In this document: positions 44,390 through 52,246 of the stretch, one piece after another
Layout of the letters: the number at the start of each line of letters is the position of its first letter
Numbering within the stretch: position 1 is the stretch's first letter
DNA from: Catenulispora sp. EB89
GTDB taxonomy: Bacteria; Actinomycetota; Actinomycetes; Streptomycetales; Catenulisporaceae
Length of the DNA stretch: 64,000 bases
NCBI RefSeq assembly: GCF_041261445.1
Contig: NZ_JBGCCU010000002.1
Span: forward strand, 620,001-684,000
Direction of reading: 5' to 3'
Program-made: the position numbers and the translations under genes
Notes under the pieces: generated by a model
What the model was told of the DNA's origin: nothing
The model's database searches: none
Seen by the model: the letters and a program-made list of their open reading frames with translations, nothing else

Positions 44390-44423
44390 CTGAACGGTGT
44401 CACGTCTCGTCTACGATTGGCGG
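44390..44423 (+). promoter_or_regulatory. Candidate promoter of a leaderless glycosyltransferase transcript
   Basis: CTGAAC (44390-44395), a 16-bp spacer and TACGAT (44412-44417) give the best -35/-10 pair in the window. The -10 ends six bases before ATG 44424, so the mRNA would start at the initiation codon. Confidence 0.5.
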
Positions 44424-45320
44424 ATGCCGACCATCGCCGCGGTCACCACCGCGTTCCATCCCGACGAACGCCTGACCGCGGTCGTGGAGGCGGCGCTGAA
44501 GAGCTGCTCGCGGGTGGTCGTGGTGGACAACACGCCGGGTGACGGGCCGTTCCTGAGCGACACGCTGCGTGATCGCGACGGCGTCACCGTGCTGCGCGAC
44601 GGGCGCAACCGAGGACTCGCGGGCGCACTGAACGCGGGCCTGGACGAGCTGAAGAGCATCGCGGCCCCGTCATCGGAGGCCCCGGACCTGGTGCTGTTCC
44701 TCGACCAGGACTCCGTCCTCACCGAAGACCTGGTCACCGGCCTCGCCGAGCACCTGACCGACCCGACCGTCGGCATCGCGGCACCGGCGCCCTGGGACGA
44801 GGAGCAGGGACGCTACTACGAACCGGGCACCGCGAACGGCCCGGACATCGCCGAACGCGAGGCGGTCATCACCTCCGGCATGCTGGTCCGCCGCACCGTC
44901 CTCACCGAAGTAGGACCATTCCGCGCCGAGTTCTTCGTCGACCACGTCGACAACGACTTCTGCCTCCGCGTCCGCACCGCCGGCTACCGCATCCTCCGCG
45001 ACAAGCGCTACAAACTGGCCCACAGCCTCGGCCAACGAAACCAGCACAAGCTCGCCGGCGTCTCGGTGGCGTCGTCGCGGCACCCGACATGGCGGCTGTA
45101 CTGGATCGCCCGCAACGGCACGGTGCTGATCAAGGAGCACCGCAAGGACGCCCCGGTCTGGAGCCGGAACACCGCGCTGTACCTGGTGTGGTGGTTCGCA
45201 CTGCGGACCGCGATCGAGGCACCGCGCGGCCCGCGAGCGATGGCGATGCTGCGCGGGTTCCGGGACGGGGCGCGGGGGCGGACGAGTCGGCGGTATTTGC
45301 CGCCGGGGGCTGAGATTTAG
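44424..45320 (+). CDS. GT2 glycosyltransferase, rhamnosyltransferase-like
   Basis: A 298-residue GT2 enzyme of the type annotated as rhamnosyltransferase (RfbN-like). It begins I-A-A-V-T-T-A-F-H-P-D-E-R-L. V-V-V-D-N-T-P then precedes the metal motif L-F-L-D-Q-D-S-V-L, and T-S-G-M-L-V-R-R and the F-V-D-H-V-D-N-D-F-C-L-R-V acceptor-side motif come after. dTDP-L-rhamnose is made by the rfb genes in this same region, which supports rhamnose as donor. A clear paralog lies on the other side of the palindrome region (46571-47485), facing it. ATG 44424 is preferred over GTG 44397 because the conserved start and the promoter both point to it. Confidence 0.87.
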   Translation: MPTIAAVTTAFHPDERLTAVVEAALKSCSRVVVVDNTPGDGPFLSDTLRDRDGVTVLRDGRNRGLAGALNAGLDELKSIAAPSSEAPDLVLFLDQDSVLTEDLVTGLAEHLTDPTVGIAAPAPWDEEQGRYYEPGTANGPDIAEREAVITSGMLVRRTVLTEVGPFRAEFFVDHVDNDFCLRVRTAGYRILRDKRYKLAHSLGQRNQHKLAGVSVASSRHPTWRLYWIARNGTVLIKEHRKDAPVWSRNTALYLVWWFALRTAIEAPRGPRAMAMLRGFRDGARGRTSRRYLPPGAEI

Positions 45321-45707
45321 GCCAGCGTGCGGCTGGGCTGGGGGGTGCTGGCGATTTTTGGGCGCTCCTGCTTGGTGTGTGGGTGTGGGTGGCTGGGGTG
45401 CGGTGGGTGCGTCAGGTGCGGTTTGTTGGTGGGGTTTTAAGGGCCTTTTACGGCTTCGCCTAAGGTTTGGTGACCTCGCTGGGGGACGCAGTTCGGTGGT
45501 GCCCCGCAGGTTGCGCTGGCGGCCGGCGGTGTTGCTGGGCACGACCGCGCACAGGTCCGAGTCACTGCGCACACGTCGGGTGGGCGGCTGGCGGCCGCGT
45601 GTGGTGGGCACCTGAAGTCAAAAGCAGGCGCCTCCGGCGGGGGCACTCGAGACTCTGAGGGATCCCCAACCCCCCGCCTCGGCGGCGGTCCGAGTGTTGG
45701 TCGCGAA

Positions 45708-45869
45708 GTCCCGGATCCCTCGTCGCTGACGTCGCCCTAAAGGGAACCATCCCGGCCTGGCGGGGTAAAGCCGCATCACACGCTGCTGTGGTCCAGCCTC
45801 GTCCGGCTTGACCCCGCCAGTCCGGGCTGGTTGTGCAAGCACCGCCGACAGCGACGAGGGATCCGGGAC
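45708..45869. repeat. Left nested hairpin (H1) of the large palindrome
   Basis: Bases 45708-45728 are the exact reverse complement of 45849-45869. Further in, 45751-45773 pairs nearly perfectly with about 45804-45826. The unpaired top contains GCTGCTGTGG. Confidence 0.8.
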
Positions 45870-45975
45870 AACCCCACTGTGGTGTGGACGGGGTCCACTC
45901 GGGTGCGTGCACGTGCGGGTGGTGACGTGGCGTGCCCAAGACGAGGGAATCCTTCCCACAGGCGGGGTTGTCCCG
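45864..45975. repeat. Central hairpin (H2) of the large palindrome
   Basis: CGGGACAACCCC (45864-45875) pairs with GGGGTTGTCCCG (45964-45975). The arms overlap those of H1 and H3, so H2 and H1/H3 folding would compete. GCACGTGC lies near the centre. Confidence 0.75.
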
Positions 45976-46125
45976 GGTTCCCCGTCGCGTCGGCGGGCGT
46001 AGCCAAGCTGACCGGGCCGGTGGTGTCAAGTCGCACGAAACCACACCACAGCAGCAGGGGTCCGACTTGATACCACCGGACCGGTCTGCTTCCGTGAGGC
46101 GACGATGCGACGGGGAACCCGGGAC
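45970..46125. repeat. Right nested hairpin (H3) of the large palindrome
   Basis: Bases 45970-45988 are the exact reverse complement of 46107-46125. An inner stem pairs about 46009-46033 with 46063-46087. H3 is a reverse-complement-related copy of H1. Confidence 0.8.
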
Positions 46126-46463
46126 ACAGGCGACCACAAGCAGTGTCCGGCAGCAGACAGCGCGACCCCCCCCCTCCCCGGAGCGAGTGCCGCTCGCCGC
46201 GCAGGCGCCGCCGGAGGCCCTGTCTTTGACTTTCAGGCACCCACCAAACGCGGCCGCCAGCCGCCCACCTGACGTGTGCGCAGTGACTCGAACCCGCGCG
46301 CGGTCGTGCACACGAACAACCGCCAGCCGCCAGCGCAACCAGCGCGGCACCACCGAACTGCGCCACCCAGCGGATCCTTCTTAAAGCCCTGCGAAGCCGT
46401 AAAAAGCTCCTAAAACCCACCAACAAACCGCACCCGACGCACCCACCACACCAGCAGCGCCGA

Positions 46464-46502
46464 TTTCTACGACTCCGCCTAAGCCTGGTGACCTCGCGGG
46501 GA
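46464..46502 (+). repeat. Extra direct copy of part of the palindrome arm
   Basis: The stretch TTTCTACGACTCCGCCTAAG and the next 19 bases match 45446-45484 in direct orientation with a few substitutions, including GGTGACCTCGC. It lies just outside the right arm. Confidence 0.65.
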
Positions 46503-46570
46503 ATGAGCCCGAGTCCCTGCGCGCACTTTTGCTCTCGCGCGTCGCGGCAGCCGATCCGGCCGCCCCGCCC

Positions 46571-47485
46571 CTACCGCCGCCGCCGCTTCCCGCCGTCGGC
46601 GGTAGGTGCGGTCGTCAGCTCCGCGCCCTGCGGCAGGTACCGCATGCTGTACTTGCGCGTCATCGCATCGCGGGCGCCGCGCAGTACAGCGCCGGCGTGG
46701 GCTCGGCGGTCGTCTTCGAATGCCACCGCCTGGACGGCGGCGCGGCCTAGGTAGAGGGCTGCGGTGACGGCCCAGGCCGGGGAGAAGCGGCCTTGTTCGC
46801 GGATGGTGATCAAGCCGTTGCGGAGCTGCCAGTAGTCGCGCCAGGGGGCTTTGTGCGTGACGGCTACGTGCATGCCCAGGAAGGCGTGGGTGCGGCGTTC
46901 GCCGATGGAGTGCGGGAGCTTCAGGCGCTTGTCCTGGATGATGCGGGCTCCGGTGCGGCGGACGCGGAGGGAATACTCCAGGTCGGCGTAGTCGACGAAG
47001 AAGTCTTCGCGGAATTCGCCGACGCGCTCCAGGAGGGTGCGGCGGATCAGCATGCCGGAGGTGATGGAGATGGCGCGTTCTGACACGTCTTCGTGGCGGC
47101 CGGAGAAGGTCTCGTAGAAGCGCCCATGGACGACGTCCCAGGGTGCCGGGGTCGCGATGCCGATGGTGGGGTCCGTGAGGTGCTCGGCCAGGCGGGGGAT
47201 CACGTCGGGGGCCAGGACCGAGTCCTGGTCCAGGAAGATCACCGCCTCGGTGGTGCGGGACAGGCGGGAGACGCCGAGGTTCAGGGCGTGGGCCAGGCCG
47301 CGGTTCACGCCGGGGCGCAGGACCGTGAGGGTGCCGGCGGCGGCGATCTTGTCCGCGGTGGACGGCGCTCCGTCGGGCGTGTTGTCCACGACCACGATCT
47401 CGGCGCAGGACTCCTGCACGGAGTCGACCACGGCGAGCAGGCGCTCGTCCGGGTGGTAGGCCGTCACGACGGCGGCGATTCTCAC
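46571..47485 (-). CDS. GT2 glycosyltransferase, rhamnosyltransferase-like
   Basis: A 304-residue paralog of the glycosyltransferase at 44424-45320, in the opposite orientation. The two align from I-A-A-V-V-T-A-Y-H-P-D-E-R-L through V-V-V-D-N-T-P, L-D-Q-D-S-V-L, A-E-H-L-T-D-P-T-I-G-I-A, T-S-G-M-L-I-R-R and the final R-Y-L-P-Q-G-A-E. The L-D-Q-D motif is the expected nucleotide-sugar/metal site. A basic Lys/Arg tail ends the protein. GTG 47485 is chosen because GAGAGG precedes it and the conserved domain starts at once. It lies 11 bp after the acyltransferase gene and is the last gene of a minus-strand operon beginning with the flippase at 53761. Confidence 0.87.
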   Translation of the reverse strand: MRIAAVVTAYHPDERLLAVVDSVQESCAEIVVVDNTPDGAPSTADKIAAAGTLTVLRPGVNRGLAHALNLGVSRLSRTTEAVIFLDQDSVLAPDVIPRLAEHLTDPTIGIATPAPWDVVHGRFYETFSGRHEDVSERAISITSGMLIRRTLLERVGEFREDFFVDYADLEYSLRVRRTGARIIQDKRLKLPHSIGERRTHAFLGMHVAVTHKAPWRDYWQLRNGLITIREQGRFSPAWAVTAALYLGRAAVQAVAFEDDRRAHAGAVLRGARDAMTRKYSMRYLPQGAELTTAPTADGGKRRRR

Positions 47486-47496
47486 GACGTGTCCTC

Positions 47497-48960
47497 TCAG
47501 GCGACGGGCGTCGGGGTCGGTGCGCCGACGGCGCCGGGGTTGTCCGCACCGGGGCGGTTGTCGGCACCGGGGCGGGCGGCGATGCCGGGCCGGGCGGCGG
47601 TGCCACCGCCGGTCCCGCTGCCCGATGCGGAGCGGGCAGCCGGCACCGGCACATAGCGCCGTCGCAGCGTCCGCAGCCAGCGGGCCGGATACTGCGGGGT
47701 CCAGTTCTTCAGCTTGAGGAAGTGCTTCTCGACCAGGTGCCAGGACAGGAATGCCGCGGTCCAGGCCGCCGCCATGGCCATGGCCAGATAGGGCCAGTAG
47801 CCCCAGCGATTCCATCCCAGACTCGCCAGAACCTGTTGCCCCACCAGGCCGTATATGTAGATGCCATAGGAGTAGTCGTTCTTGCGGCCGACCCAGTGCG
47901 TCCAGCGCGGCAGCCGGCAAGCGGCCCACACCATCAGGTACACGAAGGCCGGATACCCGATCACGAACCAGCCGCCGACAAACAGCGACCCCAGGCTGAG
48001 CGCCAGAGACGCCAAGCCGAGCCCGTCATGAATCGGTACGCGGTCCCGGTACAGCTCCAGCGACCCGGCGGCGAAGAACAGGAAGCCCAGGTACACGACC
48101 CAGTGCAGGTCGATGGTGCCGAACCAGTTGGCGTCGAACCGGTCGTACTGGGCCACCTCGCCGCCGGTCCAGCCGGAGGCCAGGCGGAAGTCCATGACGA
48201 TGCGGACGTACAGCACTGCCGCCATGATCGGCATCAGCCGGCGGGCGTTCCGCAGGACTCCGCTGACCAGCAAGGCCCCGACGATCAGATAGCAGAGCAT
48301 CTCGTAGACCAGGGACCACAGGGCCCCGTCGAAGACGCTGGTCTTGGTCACCCGGCCCCACGGCGTGGTGCTGACGAGCAGATTGTGGATGCCGCCCTGG
48401 CGGATACCGGTCCACATGTTGAGGTGGACATAGCCGAACGGACCGCCGGCGCCGCCGCTCTCCGTCCAGAACCCGGTCAGCGAGCCCCGCTCATGCAGCG
48501 CGATCAAAGGCGCCACCACGAACGCGGTCACGATCAGGCACACCCACAGCGCCGGGAAGATGCGCAGGGCACGATGCCAGCAGTACCGCAGGAAGCCGGT
48601 ACGGCGCGCACTGCGCGTGATGAGCATCCCGGACAGCACGAAGAACCCTGCGACCGCCAGGCCGCCGACCGCCTGCTGGTTGCGGAACACGCCGCCGAAC
48701 AGGTCGCCGCGGTTGAATCCGAGTATCCCGCTGTGCGTGATGACGACCGACATGGCCAGGGAGAAACGGAGAAAGCCGACGCCATTCTCACGGCCGGAGA
48801 ACACCTCGGAGAGAGTCCCGCGGTACCCCTTGCGGGTCCAGGACGGAAGACGCGTGCCGTAAGGGACCGCGGCCTCGGCGCCGTGCCCGTCGCCGTCGCC
48901 GCCGTCCCCGTCGTCGCTCCCCCGCGCAGCGCCCGGCACCGCGCTCGTCTGCTCCCCCAC
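47497..48960 (-). CDS. Acyltransferase 3 family membrane protein (O-acetyltransferase)
   Basis: A 487-residue membrane acyltransferase. After an about 50-residue cytoplasmic N-terminus come about ten helices. The catalytic-type His is in S-V-V-I-T-H-S-G-I-L-G-F, followed by F-F-V-L-S-G-M-L-I-T-R-S and F-P-A-L-W-V-C-L, the standard order for OafA/NodX-like enzymes. These transfer acetyl or other acyl groups to surface sugars. The C-terminus is a Gly/Ala/Pro/Asp repeat tail (G-A-D-N-R-P-G-A-D-N-P-G). GTG 48960 starts two bases after the SDR stop and gives the expected fold; longer forms overlap that gene completely. It probably O-acylates the glycan built by neighbouring transferases. Confidence 0.87.
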   Translation of the reverse strand: MGEQTSAVPGAARGSDDGDGGDGDGHGAEAAVPYGTRLPSWTRKGYRGTLSEVFSGRENGVGFLRFSLAMSVVITHSGILGFNRGDLFGGVFRNQQAVGGLAVAGFFVLSGMLITRSARRTGFLRYCWHRALRIFPALWVCLIVTAFVVAPLIALHERGSLTGFWTESGGAGGPFGYVHLNMWTGIRQGGIHNLLVSTTPWGRVTKTSVFDGALWSLVYEMLCYLIVGALLVSGVLRNARRLMPIMAAVLYVRIVMDFRLASGWTGGEVAQYDRFDANWFGTIDLHWVVYLGFLFFAAGSLELYRDRVPIHDGLGLASLALSLGSLFVGGWFVIGYPAFVYLMVWAACRLPRWTHWVGRKNDYSYGIYIYGLVGQQVLASLGWNRWGYWPYLAMAMAAAWTAAFLSWHLVEKHFLKLKNWTPQYPARWLRTLRRRYVPVPAARSASGSGTGGGTAARPGIAARPGADNRPGADNPGAVGAPTPTPVA

Positions 48961-48962
48961 GC

Positions 48963-49931
48963 CTATCGACCCGTGTCCACTTCCGTCTCGGCGAGCGCCC
49001 CGTCCGATTCGGCGACCGTCGCCGCCCACAGTTCCGCGATCGCGTCGGCCAGGGACCGCCGCGGCGTCCACCCGAGCAGCGCGGCCGCCTTCTCGATCCC
49101 CATCTGCTGCCAGTCGGTCTCCGGCCCCGGCGCCGGGGCCTCGGTCAGCGTGGTCGGCACGCCGCTGGCGTCGATCAGCATGTTGACGAGCTGCCGCGCG
49201 TTGTGCGCGTGCCCGGTGCCGATGTTGACGACCTCGCCGACCGCGCCCGGGGCGGTCACCGCCGTCGCCACCGCCTCGGCCGCGTCGGTCAGCGACAGGA
49301 AGTCGCGCAGCGAGACCAGCGCGCCCAGGGTGAGTTCGGCCTGTCCGTGGCTGCGCGCCTCCAGCAGCTTCGCGGCCACCACGCCGAGCAGGCTGTGCCC
49401 CGGCTGCCCCGCGCCCACGACGTTCCCGACCCGCAGCACCACGCCGTCGGCGCCGCCCCGGGCCGCCGCGTCGAGCACCAGGTTCGAGCACTCCAGCTTG
49501 AGTTTCCCGTACGCCGTCACGGGTTCGGGCACATACGCCTCGGTCATCGACGTGCCGAGCGGCGCCAGGCCGTACTCGTGCACGCTGCCCAGCTGCACCA
49601 CCCGCACCCGCGTCGGCAGCGTCTCGACCGCCGCCAGCAGGTGCGCGACCAGCGTGACGTTGGCGTCGACCATCTGCTCCTCGGTCAGACCCCACATCCC
49701 GCCGGCGGCGTTCACCACGGCGCCGACGCCCTGCGCGCCCAGCGTCGCGGCGAGCTGGTCGCGGTCGGCGGCCGCCAGGTCCAGCGGGACGAACGACGCG
49801 CCCTCGGCGACCGGCCGCGGCGTGCGCGCGATCGCGACCACCTCGTGGCCGCGCTCCAGCAGGGCGCCGCTCACCGCCTTGCCGACGAACCCGGTCCCGC
49901 CCAGGACCGCGACCTTCTCAGGCTTCGTCAT
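48963..49931 (-). CDS. NAD-dependent epimerase/dehydratase
   Basis: Extended SDR of 322 residues. The Rossmann motif V-A-V-L-G-G-T-G-F-V-G-K lies at residues 7-18, the catalytic region L-G-S-V-H-E-Y-G with a downstream T-A-Y-G-K-L-K-L, and R-V-G-N-V-V-G-A-G as the substrate-side motif. S-L-R-D-F-L-S-L-T-D-A resembles GDP- or dTDP-sugar reductases/epimerases. It should modify a nucleotide sugar for the adjacent transferases; which one is unknown. Its ATG overlaps the GT2 stop (ATGA) and its stop lies two bases before the acyltransferase start, so it is embedded in the operon. It corresponds in position to galE of the mirrored plus-strand block but is not closely related to it. Confidence 0.84.
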   Translation of the reverse strand: MTKPEKVAVLGGTGFVGKAVSGALLERGHEVVAIARTPRPVAEGASFVPLDLAAADRDQLAATLGAQGVGAVVNAAGGMWGLTEEQMVDANVTLVAHLLAAVETLPTRVRVVQLGSVHEYGLAPLGTSMTEAYVPEPVTAYGKLKLECSNLVLDAAARGGADGVVLRVGNVVGAGQPGHSLLGVVAAKLLEARSHGQAELTLGALVSLRDFLSLTDAAEAVATAVTAPGAVGEVVNIGTGHAHNARQLVNMLIDASGVPTTLTEAPAPGPETDWQQMGIEKAAALLGWTPRRSLADAIAELWAATVAESDGALAETEVDTGR

Positions 49932-50860
49932 CGCTTCTGCTCCGCTCGCACCCGCGTCTGCTCGGGCCTGGGCGCCGGCAGGAAAGCGTGCCGGGCCAGG
50001 TTCTTCACGCCCGGGACCGACCGCGCCTTGAGCGCCGACGGCAGCAGCGTGACGGCGTGCAGCCGCGAGGCCGTGTACCGGCGCGCCGCCTTCGCGGCCT
50101 TCGGCCAGCCCAGCGTGTTCATCTGCACGGAGGCGCCGACGAAGTAGCGCCGCGCCTCGGCGAAGCGCTTGCCGGCCATCGCCTCGGCGGCGCTGTAGCT
50201 GGCCGCGTGCCGCCGGTACTGGAAGACCAGCTCGTCGGACAGCGCCATCGTCTCGCCGGCCTCGATCAGGTCGATGACCAGCGCCAGGTCCTGGATGATG
50301 TCGAGGTCGTCGCGGAAGCTGGCGCCCTTGATCGCCGCCGAGCGCCAGCACAGCGACGGGAAGTAGAACCAGCAGCCGCGCAGCAGGCTCGCCGCCAGCT
50401 CCTCGCCGCCCATCAGCGTCGTGCCGGTGAAGCGCGGCAGGTAGATGCGGGCCTTGGCCTGGTCGGCGATGGTGTTCACGACCTGCCCGGCGCCGTCGAT
50501 GATCTGCACGCCGGGCTGGATGATGCCGACCCCGGGGTGCTCCTTGACGATCCGGCGGATCGCCGCGACGTAGCCGGGCAGCATCACGTCGTCGGTGCCC
50601 ATCATCACCATGTACTCGGCCTCGACCAGGCCCAGGCACTTCGTGTAGTTGCCGGTGGCGCCCAGGTTCCGCTCGTTGCGCTGGTAGGACACGCGCGGGT
50701 CGTCGAGCGCCGCGAACCACTCCGGGACGCCCGGTTCCTTGCCGTCGTCGACGACCGTCAGCCGCCAGTCCGGGTCGGACTGCGCGATGACGCTGCGCAC
50801 CGCGGTCTGCATCAGGGCCACGTCGCCGTAGTACGGGAGCATGATGTCGATGGTGGTCAT
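49928..50860 (-). CDS. GT2 glycosyltransferase
   Basis: A 310-residue GT2 enzyme and close paralog of the one at 36724-37686. Shared features are I-M-L-P-Y-Y-G-D-V, V-V-D-D-G-K-E-P-G-V-P-E-W-F-A, the N-L-G-A-T-G-N-Y block, G-T-D-D as metal site, M-G-G-E-E-L-A-A-S-L-L-R, F-P-S-L-C-W-R and the Arg-rich T-A-S-R-L-H-A-V-T-L-L-P-S tail. Where the plus-strand copy has G-C-D-D-E, this has G-T-D-D-V. It probably transfers a different sugar or acts at another linkage. ATG 50860 is followed directly by the conserved core; the stop overlaps the SDR gene start. Confidence 0.87.
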   Translation of the reverse strand: MTTIDIMLPYYGDVALMQTAVRSVIAQSDPDWRLTVVDDGKEPGVPEWFAALDDPRVSYQRNERNLGATGNYTKCLGLVEAEYMVMMGTDDVMLPGYVAAIRRIVKEHPGVGIIQPGVQIIDGAGQVVNTIADQAKARIYLPRFTGTTLMGGEELAASLLRGCWFYFPSLCWRSAAIKGASFRDDLDIIQDLALVIDLIEAGETMALSDELVFQYRRHAASYSAAEAMAGKRFAEARRYFVGASVQMNTLGWPKAAKAARRYTASRLHAVTLLPSALKARSVPGVKNLARHAFLPAPRPEQTRVRAEQKR

Positions 50861-50912
50861 GGGGACTTCTGATGCCTCACGGTTCGGGATCGGGTGCGTC
50901 GGGCGGACTCGG

Positions 50913-51614
50913 TCATCGGCGGTTTATCGCCAGCAGCAAGGTGATCATGGCCCGCCCGAGGTAGACCGCGGCCTTGATCGGGGACTTGCTGGGCGTCCCG
51001 GCGGCGCGCGGCCGCATCGCCACCGGCACCTGGCCGACCGGGTGGCCCAGGCGGATGACCCGGACCAGGGTCTCGACGGTGTCGCCGAGGTACTCCACCG
51101 GGTACCACTGCGCGAACATCTTGATGATCTCGCGGTCGCAGGCGCGGAAGCCGGAGGTGGTGTCGTCCAGCCGGGTCTTCGCCATCCGGGACAGGACCCC
51201 GGACAGCAGGTTCATGGCCCAGCGCCGCGGTCCGCGCACCTGGTAGTCGCCCTCGCCGGCGAAGCGCGCGCCGAGCACCAGCTGGGCCTCGCCGAGGCCG
51301 TCGATGAGCTTGGGGACGTAGCGAGGGTCGTGCTGGCCGTCGGCGTCGAGCTGGATCGCCACGTCGTAGTCGTTCTCGTCGGCGTAGCGGTAGCCCAGGC
51401 GCATGGCGCCGCCGACGCCGAGGTTGTAGGGCAGCGAGACCACGCGGGCGCCGGCGTTCAGGGCCATGCGCTCGGTCTCGTCGGTGGAGCCGTCGTTGAC
51501 CACCAGCACGTCGTAGGCCGGGAGTTCGTCGCGGACCTCGGCGATGACGTCGGCTATCGACGCGGCCTCGTTCCACGCCGGGATGATGATGAGGACGCGT
51601 TGGTCAGCGTTCAC
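50913..51614 (-). CDS. GT2 glycosyltransferase (polyprenyl-phosphate-sugar type)
   Basis: A 233-residue GT2 protein. Motifs: V-L-I-I-I-P-A-W-N-E-A-A-S-I near residue 7, V-V-N-D-G-S-T-D-E-T, N-L-G-V-G-G-A-M-R-L-G, the metal motif Q-L-D-A-D-G-Q-H-D-P, and D-D-T-T-S-G-F-R-A as the acceptor block. This pattern belongs to enzymes charging polyprenyl phosphate with a hexose. GTG 51614 overlaps the DUF2304 gene by 11 bases and places the core at the N-terminus; upstream in-frame ATG codons would lie inside DUF2304. The paired DUF2304 is its probable membrane partner, as in the plus-strand pair 34508/35196. Confidence 0.87.
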   Translation of the reverse strand: MNADQRVLIIIPAWNEAASIADVIAEVRDELPAYDVLVVNDGSTDETERMALNAGARVVSLPYNLGVGGAMRLGYRYADENDYDVAIQLDADGQHDPRYVPKLIDGLGEAQLVLGARFAGEGDYQVRGPRRWAMNLLSGVLSRMAKTRLDDTTSGFRACDREIIKMFAQWYPVEYLGDTVETLVRVIRLGHPVGQVPVAMRPRAAGTPSKSPIKAAVYLGRAMITLLLAINRR

Positions 51615-52083
51615 CGAGGACCGCCTTCCCGTCCCGTTGGGTGACGATCCCGACGGTGTGCCCGTTGGCACCGTTCGCGCCGGTCGCGCCGCCGGCCCGG
51701 GCCGCCCGGGCCTGTTCGAGCTCGGCCTCCAGATCGGCCTGCTTGTCCTTCATGTCGCGCAGGTCGGCCCGGATCAGCGCGACCTCCTCGGCCAGCGACC
51801 GGGTCTCGTCCTCCAGCCGGGAAGCCTCCCAGCTCAGGTGGATGCACACGATCAGCAGGAAGACCACGGCCAGGAACAGCACGAGGCTGGCGCCGCTGGC
51901 CACGCCCAGCCAGCTGGAGACGTTGTCCAGGGAGGAGGGGATGAAGCCCAGGGGCAGCGTGACGAGTCCGACGACCAGCCACAGCACCGCGTACTTCTCA
52001 CGCAGCTGGCGGCGCCGGAGCAGCTCGAAGATCAGTGCCAGCAGCAGGAGCGCCACGACACCGGTCATTATGGCCAGCTTCAT
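51604..52083 (-). CDS. DUF2304-family membrane protein
   Basis: A 159-residue membrane protein with three helices (about residues 4-20, 33-48 and 65-84). A long charged coiled-coil follows (E-A-S-R-L-E-D-E-T-R-S-L-A-E-E-V through E-A-E-L-E-Q-A-R-A-A-R). Topology and the Y-A-V-L-W-L-V-V-G segment match DUF2304. Compared with the plus-strand copy at 35196-35684, the membrane part is equivalent but the tail is a coiled coil instead of a Ser/Glu/Thr repeat. The gene overlaps the GT2 start. Function unassigned; a scaffold for the GT2 enzyme is plausible. Confidence 0.8.
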   Translation of the reverse strand: MKLAIMTGVVALLLLALIFELLRRRQLREKYAVLWLVVGLVTLPLGFIPSSLDNVSSWLGVASGASLVLFLAVVFLLIVCIHLSWEASRLEDETRSLAEEVALIRADLRDMKDKQADLEAELEQARAARAGGATGANGANGHTVGIVTQRDGKAVLGER

Positions 52084-52246
52084 GCGGATCCACTCCCGGA
52101 GTGATGGCGCTTTCCGGAGTGATGGCGCGCAGAGCCGCGCCCCGGCGCGTCGGTAGTCGGCTGATCCCGATGGGTGAACCCGGGCAGTCTACCTGGTTCC
52201 ATTCCGGGATCGCCGCGCCGCCGGCCACCCTGCCAGGGCATAGCGC

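Larger units (their letters stand above)
45402..46449. repeat. About 1.05-kb hierarchical palindrome between converging genes
   Basis: The two halves, roughly 45402-45640 and 46208-46449, are imperfect reverse complements. Exact anchors are 45487-45503 against 46346-46362 and 45558-45574 against 46274-46290 (17 bp each). All matched pairs are symmetric about 45917-45925. Within lie three further inverted repeats, given separately. Two of them are reverse-complement-related copies of each other. The stretch 45321-46570 holds no gene I can support; the open frames seen in it are by-products of the repeat. It separates two converging, paralogous glycosyltransferase genes. Confidence 0.85.

Noticed and set aside
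45562-46353. Open frames up to 263 codons inside the large palindrome
   Set aside because: They arise from repeated sequence read in either direction, are Cys/Arg/Pro/Ser-rich and have no ribosome site or fold.
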